Below, piece after piece: positions 44,438 to 52,034 of a stretch of 64,000 bases of DNA (position 1 is its first letter; every line of letters begins with the position of its first letter). Position numbers and translations under genes: made by a program. Location of the stretch: the NCBI GenBank assembly GCA_947449735.1, contig CANFTB010000003.1, forward strand, positions 62,001 to 126,000, read 5' to 3'. Under the pieces are notes generated by a model. It had not been told where the DNA came from and did not search any database. It saw nothing but the letters and a program-made list of their open reading frames with translations. The DNA is from Chthoniobacteraceae bacterium (GTDB lineage: Bacteria > Verrucomicrobiota > Verrucomicrobiia > Chthoniobacterales > Chthoniobacteraceae).

Positions 44438-44686
44438 ATGGTTAGGACTCAAATCCAACTGCCAGATGAACTGTTTGCTCGAGCCAAGAAACTGTGCGCA
44501 GCAAGGGAGATCTCTCTCGCTGAATTGGCGAGGCGAGGCATTGAATACACTCTGAGCGTTTATTCGCCGGATGCAGATCCTGATTGGCAACTGCCGACAC
44601 CGAGGCGCTTGGGTTGGTGCGGGCTGACGGACGATGAACTCAAGGCGCAGGCGCAAATGACCTCCACAGAGGCGTCGCTTTCTTAG
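44438..44686 (+). CDS. Ribbon-helix-helix antitoxin (VapB-like)
   Basis: 82 residues from the ATG at 44438. VRTQIQLPDELFARAKKLCA followed by EISLAELARRGIEYTL is a ribbon-helix-helix DNA-binding domain; the C-terminal part (PDWQLPTPRRLGWCGLTDDE) is the toxin-binding tail. The stop is 1-4 nt from the start of the PIN-domain gene, so the two are coupled. Confidence 0.88.
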   Translation: MVRTQIQLPDELFARAKKLCAAREISLAELARRGIEYTLSVYSPDADPDWQLPTPRRLGWCGLTDDELKAQAQMTSTEASLS

Positions 44687-44690
44687 CGTG

Positions 44691-45134
44691 ATGCTTTCGA
44701 TCGACACCAACATTTTGTTGCATGGGTTTAACGCCGACGCTCCCCAGCATGGAGCGGCCTATGCGTGGCTGCAGTCGGTACAGGCTCTGGAAGAGGTGGC
44801 GATTTCAGAGTTCATCCTGGCCGAATTTTACGGGTTGTTGCGGAACCCAGCCGTCTTGAAGCAACCGTTGGGCGCATCGGAAGCGACGACTGTGGTGCAG
44901 GTGTACCGCCGCCATCCACGGTGGCGGTTGATCGGGTTTCCAACCGAGAGTTTGCCGCTGCACGAGAATCTGTGGCAGGTGGCGGGCAAAGAAGGGTTCG
45001 CCTTCCGGCGCTTGTACGATGTGCGTACGGCGCTGAGTCTTCTCGCTCAGGGTGTGACTGAGTTTGCCACGACGAACACGAAAGATTTCACAGGTCTCGG
45101 GTTCCGGCGGGTGTGGAATCCGCTGTTGAGCTGA
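44691..45134 (+). CDS. PIN-domain toxin (VapC-like ribonuclease)
   Basis: 147 residues from the ATG at 44691 (GTG at 44688 also possible). PIN active-site acidic residues are visible: D in MLSIDTNILLHGFN, E in FILAEFYGLL, D in RLYDVRTALSLL and the late NTKDFTGLGF. VapC toxins cut tRNA or rRNA and are held inactive by the cognate antitoxin. It is the second gene of the module. Confidence 0.9.
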   Translation: MLSIDTNILLHGFNADAPQHGAAYAWLQSVQALEEVAISEFILAEFYGLLRNPAVLKQPLGASEATTVVQVYRRHPRWRLIGFPTESLPLHENLWQVAGKEGFAFRRLYDVRTALSLLAQGVTEFATTNTKDFTGLGFRRVWNPLLS

Positions 45135-45221
45135 GAGGGGAATCCGCCCTCGGTCGTGGGCCGTCTCCTCCGTCCGGCGCGACCTTCACCCGCGTTGACG
45201 CCAGATTTCCCAGCGCACGCC

Positions 45222-46742
45222 CTACTTCCGCAGCCGGTTCACCGTATACGCAACCATCGAGTGGCCCAGCGGCTGCCCCGCCGACTTCAGCCCAGTCAGC
45301 GTCACCCGCATCACACGCTGCGCTTCCATCCCCTCGTAGGAAAGCTCCACCCCGCGCCGGTCCGCGCTCCAGCGCACCGAGGCCGGCCGCACCAGCTTCG
45401 GATCGGTCTCAGGTCCCCCGTAACTGGAGGAATATTTGTACCAGTACGTCTCCGTCCCGAAAGCCTCCGGCGTTTCGCCGGTTCCCGCGTCCACCGGTTC
45501 CGTGAACTCCAGGGCGAACCCGCCCTTGAGCAGGCGCATGGACAGCACTTCAAACACCTTTCCTCCGTTGAACTTGATACGCTGCAACCCCTCCATCGCA
45601 CCGGCCCATTCGCGCATCGTCTGCCCGACGTACAGCTCCGTGCCCCCGGGCGAAAACGCCATCCGGTTTGATCCGTTGCGCAGCCCGTCATTCGAATAAA
45701 AGTCCACGCACGCCCCCTGCATCACGCCGTCCACCCGCTCAGGCATCACCCGGATGATCCGGGGCGCGGCGGCGTCCGCCACCAGCATTTGCCCGGCGAA
45801 GGGCCCGAATTTCCCTCCGGTCAGGTCAAAGAGGGGTTCCGCGGGCGAACGGGAAAAGCCGTAGGGAAAGAGCACCGCGGCCGGGTCGCGCATGGCGTCG
45901 AGTTCCTCCATGGGCTGCTTGAGGGGATCCCGCTTGGGGTCGGCTTTCACGTATTCGGGATCCCAAACGAGCGAGGAAGGGTGGCCGTAGAACCGGTCCT
46001 TCTGCACATGGTACAGCGGATTGGTCATGCGAAAGTCGCCCTGGTTGTCCGTCACCCAGATAGCGCCGTCGGGCCCGCACTGGATCCCGTTGGGCGAACG
46101 AAAGCCCTTTGCAAAAGGCGTCAGGCCCGTCTTCGGATCCCAGTGCATGACCCAGCCCCGGTACTGGACGGAGGCGAAGTTGCGCCCCCGGCGGCTCACT
46201 TCTGAAAACAGGCCGCGGGTGTGTTCAAAGGTGAAACCCGAGTGCGAAGCGGTGTTGAGAGCGATGTAAAAACCGCCCGCCCCGTCCGGCACCGGCCCCG
46301 CGGTCACCTCGTGGTAGGCACCGCTCAGGTTGAAGGACGCCTCGGTGCGGTACTCGTCCGCCACCCCGTCGCCATCCACGTCCACCACCCGGGTCAATTC
46401 CGGCATCTGGCTCACCAGCATTTCGCGGTCGGAGACGACGAACAATCCGTTCGCGTTGTGCAGGGACTGGTCGCTGAAGCGCGTCCACTGCATCTTCGCG
46501 GGATCCGCCTCGGGCCGCGCGGTCAAAATGCCGGAGCGGCGCGTCAGGACCACGAGCTTGCCCGAGGGCGTGAAGCCCAGCCCGCCGATCTCGGGGGCGA
46601 TGCCTTTCGGCACGGGGATCTCCTCCACCTGGTAGGGTTTCAAGGAAGACCCCTCGCCGGCCTTGGCAAGGAGGGGTGAGGGCAGGCTCAAAAAGGAGGC
46701 GCCGGTCGCAGCGGCGAAGGACAGGAGATGCAGTGTTTTCAC
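45222..46742 (-). CDS. Secreted beta-propeller dehydrogenase-like protein
   Basis: 506 residues from GTG 46742 (TTG 46751 possible). A signal peptide (MKTLHLLSFAAATGASFLSL) is followed by a six-bladed propeller of the soluble glucose/sorbosone dehydrogenase type: GGLGFTPSGKLVVLTRRSGI, DVDGDGVADEYRTEA, GFRSPNGIQCGPDGAIWVTD and MLVADAAAPRIIRVMPE, with a C-terminal beta-sandwich. The DVDGDGVADE loop should bind calcium. No cytochrome c domain is present. It follows the cupredoxin gene by 37 nt, so the two are an operon and may act as an electron-transfer pair. Confidence 0.8.
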   Translation of the reverse strand: MKTLHLLSFAAATGASFLSLPSPLLAKAGEGSSLKPYQVEEIPVPKGIAPEIGGLGFTPSGKLVVLTRRSGILTARPEADPAKMQWTRFSDQSLHNANGLFVVSDREMLVSQMPELTRVVDVDGDGVADEYRTEASFNLSGAYHEVTAGPVPDGAGGFYIALNTASHSGFTFEHTRGLFSEVSRRGRNFASVQYRGWVMHWDPKTGLTPFAKGFRSPNGIQCGPDGAIWVTDNQGDFRMTNPLYHVQKDRFYGHPSSLVWDPEYVKADPKRDPLKQPMEELDAMRDPAAVLFPYGFSRSPAEPLFDLTGGKFGPFAGQMLVADAAAPRIIRVMPERVDGVMQGACVDFYSNDGLRNGSNRMAFSPGGTELYVGQTMREWAGAMEGLQRIKFNGGKVFEVLSMRLLKGGFALEFTEPVDAGTGETPEAFGTETYWYKYSSSYGGPETDPKLVRPASVRWSADRRGVELSYEGMEAQRVMRVTLTGLKSAGQPLGHSMVAYTVNRLRK

Positions 46743-46779
46743 GGGATTCAAAAGGTTGAAAGGCTCAGCACTGGGAGAC

Positions 46780-48096
46780 TTACTTTTTCTTGGGCTTGTC
46801 CGAAGACTCCTTCGCGGGAGCTAGCTGATCGGGTTCGGGCCGGTCCTTGAACGCCACCACCACGGCGCCCTTTTCATTGCGGACACTTGCCGCGGCGGTA
46901 TCCGCGGAAGCCACCTTCCAAACGGGCGCGGCGCCGTCCTCGCACACGACGTTCAGCTCAAAGCCGCCCGCCGCGGTGGGGGCGATACGTTCGCGGTACA
47001 CGCGGCCGCCTAGGCGGTAGCGGAACTCGGGCGCCCCGCCCACCATGCGGTACCCGAGGAACACCGGCGCGGGATCCCCCGCCTGCGCGAGGGGCATCGT
47101 CCCCGAAGCCCGGTACACCAGATGGCCCATGATCAGGGGCAGGTACACCTTGGGCCGCCCGCTGCCGGGCTCCTTCCCCCAGTAGGTGTCCATGTCAAAA
47201 AAGCCGCCGCGCCAGACGTAAAGCAGCCGGCACTCCGTTGAATCCCAGACGTACGAAAAGTCCTTCCCCTGGTTGACCGCAACGGCCCCGGCCACCCCCT
47301 TCAGCGAGGGAATCACGATGGGCGTCTCCACGGTTTTTCCCGTCACAGGATCGGTCTCCTTCTTGGTCACGTCCTGGCGCGTGGCCGGGTCGTACTTGAA
47401 GGCGTCCCTGCCTGTGCCGTGGTTGGCAAACACCGCCGGATCCAAGCCGGGATCGGGGGCGAAAGTCCGCATGACGAACGCCTTCTCCGGCGTTCCCAGC
47501 GGTTTGTGGGTCATGCCGGAACTTTTCAAAGCATCCTCCACCTGCTGGATTTTTTCCGTGCTCTTCACGCTGCCCGCCAGCTTCGCCCCCGCTTCGCGCA
47601 CCCGCATCACTCCGCGCATGGTGAACCAATGGCCCGGAAACGTGCAGAGATACGGGTAGTCGCCCGGCTTCTTGGGCGCCCTAAAATTCAGGACCTCCTT
47701 GCCCTGGGGCTGGAGCAGCTTTGTAGACGCGATGATGCCGGGTACCGCCGGCACGAAATGCTTGTCCATTCCCTCCAGACCCAGCGCGTTGACACCGGCA
47801 ATCAGGGCGCCCTCGGCATCGGGTTCAATCAAGACCAGATTGTGCGGCATGATGCAGTCGTTCGAGAAAGTCAGCTCCACCGGCAGGCCGGCAGTCACGT
47901 CAAACTGGGTCGTCTCGAACTTGACCTGCCCGGGCACCACTTTCACGGAAACGGACACGGTGCCGGCGGTTTTCTCGGAAGCCGCGGCTTCACGGGCGGC
48001 GGGCGCCTGGGCGAAGGCGCAGGGGCCCAGAGAGGGAAGAAGGACGGCCGCTGGGATAAGGGCCGGAAGCAGGGCCGAGGGGAGCAGGAGACGCAT
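46780..48096 (-). CDS. Secreted cupredoxin-domain protein (plastocyanin/azurin type)
   Basis: 438 residues from the ATG at 48096. After a signal peptide, residues 48-166 form a type I copper domain. H85 in MPHNLVLIEP and the cluster C151-x4-H156-x3-M160 in YLCTFPGHWFTMRGVM give a complete azurin-like ligand set. The remaining 270 residues are a beta-rich extension without a known family (SYVWDSTECRLLYVWRGGFF, VYRASGTMPLAQAGDPAPVF) and a Lys-rich end. It could pass electrons to or from the propeller protein downstream. The divergent LysR gene is 112 nt away. Confidence 0.82.
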   Translation of the reverse strand: MRLLLPSALLPALIPAAVLLPSLGPCAFAQAPAAREAAASEKTAGTVSVSVKVVPGQVKFETTQFDVTAGLPVELTFSNDCIMPHNLVLIEPDAEGALIAGVNALGLEGMDKHFVPAVPGIIASTKLLQPQGKEVLNFRAPKKPGDYPYLCTFPGHWFTMRGVMRVREAGAKLAGSVKSTEKIQQVEDALKSSGMTHKPLGTPEKAFVMRTFAPDPGLDPAVFANHGTGRDAFKYDPATRQDVTKKETDPVTGKTVETPIVIPSLKGVAGAVAVNQGKDFSYVWDSTECRLLYVWRGGFFDMDTYWGKEPGSGRPKVYLPLIMGHLVYRASGTMPLAQAGDPAPVFLGYRMVGGAPEFRYRLGGRVYRERIAPTAAGGFELNVVCEDGAAPVWKVASADTAAASVRNEKGAVVVAFKDRPEPDQLAPAKESSDKPKKK

Positions 48097-48208
48097 AGGA
48101 AAAGTGGGCTTTGTGTCTAAGTAATACCCCGCTCCGGTGTTTAGCATTTGATTTATTTTCCAACCCTTCGTTTGGGCCCCGCAAACGGCCGTCAATCTCC
48201 CCCCCGCC

Positions 48209-49138
48209 ATGTCCCGCCACTATTTCAAGGAACTCCGCCTCCAGCAGTTTCGCGGGCTGCTCGCCGTCGTCCGCACCGCAAGCTTTTCCAAGGCGGCCCG
48301 CGAATTGCAGCTCACGCGGGCTTCCGTCTGGCAGCAAGTGCGCGCGCTCGAGGCGGAGTTTGGGTGCCTCCTCATCGAACCCGCCGGAAAACAAATCCGG
48401 GTGACCCCGGAGGGTGCCCGCCTCGCAGGGATGGCGGCGCCACTCGTGGAGAGCTTCGACTCGATCAAACAGGCGTTTCGCGCTGCCGGTGCGGCCGCGG
48501 TGTTGTCGATCGCCACCACGCCGGGCTGCCTCGTGTACGAACTGCGCTCCGCGGTGGAGCGCGTCCGCGCGCTTTTTCCGGAAGCAAAGCTCACCTTTCA
48601 CGACCGCAACTCGCCCGCCGCTCTAGCGATGCTCGAGGCCGGCGAGGTCGACATCGCCGTGGCCGCGCGCTTCGCAGAATGGCCCGAAAAGCCCGCCCTC
48701 GAATACGTCCCCTTCGCCGAACATCCCTTTGCCCTGGTCGCTCCGGACGGGCATCCGCTTCTGACCCTTAAGACGCCCGCGCTGGCGGACCTTGTGCGAT
48801 TCCCTGTGCTATTACCCGGAGTGACCACCAACTGCCGGCCCCGGCTGGAGCGCCTCCTCCGCGAGGCGGGTGTCTGGGAGCGGTTGCAAATTGTTCTCGA
48901 ATGCAGCTTCCCGGGCAGCCTGCTGGAGTATGTGGACTCCGGCCTCGGCATCGCCCTCACCCCGCTAGCACCCGTGTTGTTGAAGCAGGGCGGCAGCAAG
49001 CCGCTGCCCGGCCGCCGCACGCGCGTGCGGGACTTGAGCGGACTGCTGGGCAAGGAGCCGCTCTTTTACGTCCGCCGCAAGGGCTGGGTGGAAACGCCGA
49101 TCGCGACCGCGTTTCGAGAAAGCATTTTGCGCTCCTAG
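48209..49138 (+). CDS. LysR-family transcriptional regulator
   Basis: 309 residues. The N-terminal winged helix-turn-helix is complete: QFRGLLAVVRTASFSKAARE, LQLTRASVWQQVRALEAEFG and GKQIRVTPEGARLA. The effector domain (VLSIATTPGCLVYELRSAVE, LEAGEVDIAVAARF, EYVDSGLGIALTPLAPV) is a periplasmic-binding-protein fold. It is divergent from the cupredoxin-propeller operon. A weak dyad (CCAA...TTGG, 48160-48175) lies between them; I saw no clear T-N11-A site. Confidence 0.92.
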   Translation: MSRHYFKELRLQQFRGLLAVVRTASFSKAARELQLTRASVWQQVRALEAEFGCLLIEPAGKQIRVTPEGARLAGMAAPLVESFDSIKQAFRAAGAAAVLSIATTPGCLVYELRSAVERVRALFPEAKLTFHDRNSPAALAMLEAGEVDIAVAARFAEWPEKPALEYVPFAEHPFALVAPDGHPLLTLKTPALADLVRFPVLLPGVTTNCRPRLERLLREAGVWERLQIVLECSFPGSLLEYVDSGLGIALTPLAPVLLKQGGSKPLPGRRTRVRDLSGLLGKEPLFYVRRKGWVETPIATAFRESILRS

Positions 49139-49244
49139 CGCGGGTTCCCATGGGCCAAAATCGCCCCACCGAGCAGAGGACTTTTAATCGCCCGCACACG
49201 TAAAACGCCCCAAAGAAACCGATCCCCCAAACGCTCCGCATTTC

Positions 49245-50495
49245 ATGAAACGCCTGCTCTACACCCTGCTCCTCCTCTGCACCATGACCGCCATCTCCGC
49301 TGCCGAACAGGTGGGCGGCTGGGACCTGGACAAACTCAAAAAGGAAATCCCCGCCGTGGAATGGCTCAAAAAGGAGGGTTCCGTGCACTCCCTTCTCTAT
49401 GCCGGCGAAGCCTACCGCGGAAACCCGACCCAGGTTTTCGCCGTGTACGCCTCCCCCGCCACGCTCGGCGAAGCAAAACCCGGGGAGCGCTTTCCCGGCG
49501 TCGTGCTGATCCACGGCGGCGGCGGCACCGCGTTCGAAGAATGGGCCTACCTCTGGGCGAAACGCGGATACGCCGCCATCGCCATGGACCTCGGCGGTTC
49601 ACGCCCGCCCGAATGCAAGACCGACCCCAAGACCGGCTCGCCCGTCCCCAGCGAACGCAGCGCCAAAACCATGACACGCCTCCCCAACGGCGGTCCGAAC
49701 CAGGGACATCCCGAAAAATTCGACAGCATCACCGCCGAGCGCAACGACCAGTGGCCCTTCCACGCCGCGGCTTCCGTGATCCGGGCGCACACCCTCATCC
49801 GCTCCTTCCCGGAGGTGGATCCGGAACGCACCGCAGTCACCGGCATCAGCTGGGGCGGCTACACCACCTGCCTTGCCGCCTCGCTGGACGACCGGTTCAA
49901 GGCGGCGGTGCCTGTCTACGGATGCGGCTTCCTTCACGAGGGCGAGTCCGTGCAAAAACCATCCATCGACAAGCTCGCCGAGCGCGCCGCCGACTGGGTG
50001 CGGGAATACGACCCCTCCAGCCTCCTGCCCAGATGCCGCGTGCCGATCCTTTTCGTCAACGGCACAAACGACGTCCACTACCCGCTCGACAGCTATCTCA
50101 AAACCTTTTCCAAGGTTTCCGGCGAAAAACACATGCGCATCCAAGTTAACATGGCCCACGGACACCAGGCCGGCTGGGCCCCGCAGGAAATCGGGCTTTT
50201 CATCGACTCCAAATGCCGCGGTGGAAAACCCCTCCCGGTTCCGGGCAACCCGCGCCTAGCGGACGGCAAGGTCTCGGTGCCCTTCGAGTCAGCACTGCCG
50301 CTCAAAAGCGCGCAACTGCACTACACGACGGACACCGGCGTGCGCTCCAAGCGGACCTGGAAATCCGTAGACGCGACCGTCGGAGGCAACGGCGTCACGG
50401 CCCCCGAACCGCCCGCGGAGGCGAACACCTGGTTCGTGAGCCTCAGCGACGAACGCGGCGCGATGACCACCACCGCCATCCAACTGAAACCCTAG
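49245..50495 (+). CDS. Secreted alpha/beta hydrolase (acetyl-esterase / PhoPQ-related type)
   Basis: 416 residues. MKRLLYTLLLLCTMTAISAA is a signal peptide. The catalytic set is IHGGGGTAFEEW (oxyanion), VTGISWGGYTTC (nucleophile Ser), NGTNDVHYPLDS (acid) and NMAHGHQAGW (His). The last 90 residues (FESALPLKSAQLHYTTDTGV) form a beta-sandwich as in PhoPQ-activated pathogenicity-related proteins. It probably removes acyl groups from carbohydrate; the substrate is not known. It stands alone between lysR and a convergent lipoprotein gene. Confidence 0.82.
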   Translation: MKRLLYTLLLLCTMTAISAAEQVGGWDLDKLKKEIPAVEWLKKEGSVHSLLYAGEAYRGNPTQVFAVYASPATLGEAKPGERFPGVVLIHGGGGTAFEEWAYLWAKRGYAAIAMDLGGSRPPECKTDPKTGSPVPSERSAKTMTRLPNGGPNQGHPEKFDSITAERNDQWPFHAAASVIRAHTLIRSFPEVDPERTAVTGISWGGYTTCLAASLDDRFKAAVPVYGCGFLHEGESVQKPSIDKLAERAADWVREYDPSSLLPRCRVPILFVNGTNDVHYPLDSYLKTFSKVSGEKHMRIQVNMAHGHQAGWAPQEIGLFIDSKCRGGKPLPVPGNPRLADGKVSVPFESALPLKSAQLHYTTDTGVRSKRTWKSVDATVGGNGVTAPEPPAEANTWFVSLSDERGAMTTTAIQLKP

Positions 50496-50520
50496 GCCGA
50501 ACGACAACCACCGGAGGCGC

Positions 50521-51216
50521 TCAGTCCAAGGATTTGAAAAAAGACTCTCCGGCCTTCCGGTAGGTGCGGTCCCCTTTGGAGGAGAGGAAAAAACTCTGCC
50601 CCGAACGCGTTTCGGAATAGTGCATGAGCAGGAAGTCCATGATTCCGTCTTGGTTCAGATCCCCCGCCCACAAAAGGAAAAGCGACTCCGGCTTGGCTTC
50701 CTCCTCCATTTCAAAAGAGCCGACGAACTCCGGGGCCGAATCGTTTGTCGCCACATACACGGAACAAAGCCGCTGGTCGCCTTTGGCGGCCTGCGCACTG
50801 AACTTGTATTCATCCGCCTGAAAAACCACGGAGGCGATGGGGCTAGACGCCCCAAGCAAATTGACCCGCCCGGCGACCCCCAGATTGACCCCGTCCACCC
50901 GCCCAGCCCGAAGGGATCGGTCCCTTAGAAGCGCCACCGCCTGCGGCCGCTTGCTGGAGATTTTGACGCCTGTCTTCTGACCCTTGGCGTCCACCTTTTC
51001 ATCGTAAAAACTACGGATGCTCACACCCACGGGCGACAACTCCCAACGTCCACCGACGGCATCCAGCGCCAGCCAACCGCCCCCCGCGCGCGCCGGCGCC
51101 TCCGCCCCATGGCGCTTGCCGTCGACCAAGATCGAGTGATCTGCGCTGTGCTGCAAGGCACAACCAGACAGCAGCAAAAGCGATGCGGCCCAAATACCGG
51201 GGGGGAGTTTAGCCAT
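50521..51216 (-). CDS. Lipoprotein with a C-terminal FG-GAP/EF-like motif
   Basis: 231 residues from the ATG at 51216. The lipobox is LLLLSGC-A, so it is a lipoprotein. The body is beta-rich; near the C-terminus AGDLNQDGIMDFLLMHYSET is a D-x-N-x-D-G calcium-binding loop of the FG-GAP/dockerin kind. I do not recognise a family beyond this. It is convergent with the esterase gene. Confidence 0.7.
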   Translation of the reverse strand: MAKLPPGIWAASLLLLSGCALQHSADHSILVDGKRHGAEAPARAGGGWLALDAVGGRWELSPVGVSIRSFYDEKVDAKGQKTGVKISSKRPQAVALLRDRSLRAGRVDGVNLGVAGRVNLLGASSPIASVVFQADEYKFSAQAAKGDQRLCSVYVATNDSAPEFVGSFEMEEEAKPESLFLLWAGDLNQDGIMDFLLMHYSETRSGQSFFLSSKGDRTYRKAGESFFKSLD

Positions 51217-51318
51217 GAATGTGGCTAATGATAACTCCACGCAACCCTGCCTCGGCGAGCCTTATTCTTCAAGGCGGCCCCTTCCAAGTTCCGCGCCACG
51301 CTCCCCGCGCGACTTTGC

Positions 51319-51717
51319 TCACTCGGGCTTCACCATTTTTACCAACCGCTCATGCTGCTCGCGGGTATTCACCACCACAAGGTGCCCAAACGCTCCGAAA
51401 TAGGTGGCGGAAGCCCCCTTTGGAAACCGGATCCCCTTGGACTCCAGATACGGCTTCCAATCGGACTCCCCCTTGGGCCCGTCCTGCAACGCGGGCGTCG
51501 CCTCCACACCGAAGGTGCTCCCGATGTAGCCGGTCGGAACCTGGGGCATTTCATAGGCAAAAACTCCGTCGATGTAGCAAGCCCTTCCCCCGGCAGGCGT
51601 CGGCTTATAGGAGATCCCCTTGCGAGGCGAACCGGCAAATGCAGGAACTTCCCCCAGCCCCACACAAAAAGCGCCGGCCAGGAAAACCACCATCACTACA
51701 CTCAAGAGTCGCCTCAT
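51319..51717 (-). CDS. Small exported protein with a secretin-associated-type motif
   Basis: 132 residues with a signal peptide (MRRLLSVVMVVFLAGAFCVG). The C-terminal part (DWKPYLESKGIRFPKGASAT followed by YFGAFGHLVVVNTREQHERL) resembles a short beta-alpha-beta unit found N-terminal to secretin domains in verrucomicrobial outer-membrane proteins, as far as I recall. No secretin follows, so this is a stand-alone copy. A TAAAAT box lies 8 nt before the ATG. Confidence 0.55.
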   Translation of the reverse strand: MRRLLSVVMVVFLAGAFCVGLGEVPAFAGSPRKGISYKPTPAGGRACYIDGVFAYEMPQVPTGYIGSTFGVEATPALQDGPKGESDWKPYLESKGIRFPKGASATYFGAFGHLVVVNTREQHERLVKMVKPE

Positions 51718-51894
51718 GGGGCCGCATTTTAAAGAGTCCCCACCCCCGCCACCACCCTTTTTCCAACCCCTCCCCCGGGACCCGACCTACGCCCACTTGG
51801 CGCTTCCATTCACAAAATCGCCGCGGGAGTTCTATCCAAAAAACACGCATTAGCAGACTTTTAAACGGATAACCTAGGCCCTAGAGACAAGAAG

Positions 51895-51990
51895 GTCTCA
51901 CGCAAGCCGCGGAGGACGCGGAGAAGATCTTCAGAAACAAAGGAAGCAAAACCATTTAAGCCCCTCCGCGGCTCCGTTCCTCCGCGTGAA
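51895..51990. repeat. Interspersed inverted-repeat element, copy 4 (diverged)
   Basis: GTCTCACGCAAGCCGCGGAG with GACGCGGAG opens and GGCTCCGTTCCTCCGCGTGA closes the element, with an AT-rich middle. Both arms differ from the other copies at several positions. It fills part of the 317-bp gap (51718-52034) before the quinoprotein fusion gene, where I saw no gene. Confidence 0.7.
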
Positions 51991-52034
51991 ATTCTGTTTT
52001 CGGTCTCAGTTAAAACACCCCCCATTCCCGGTTC

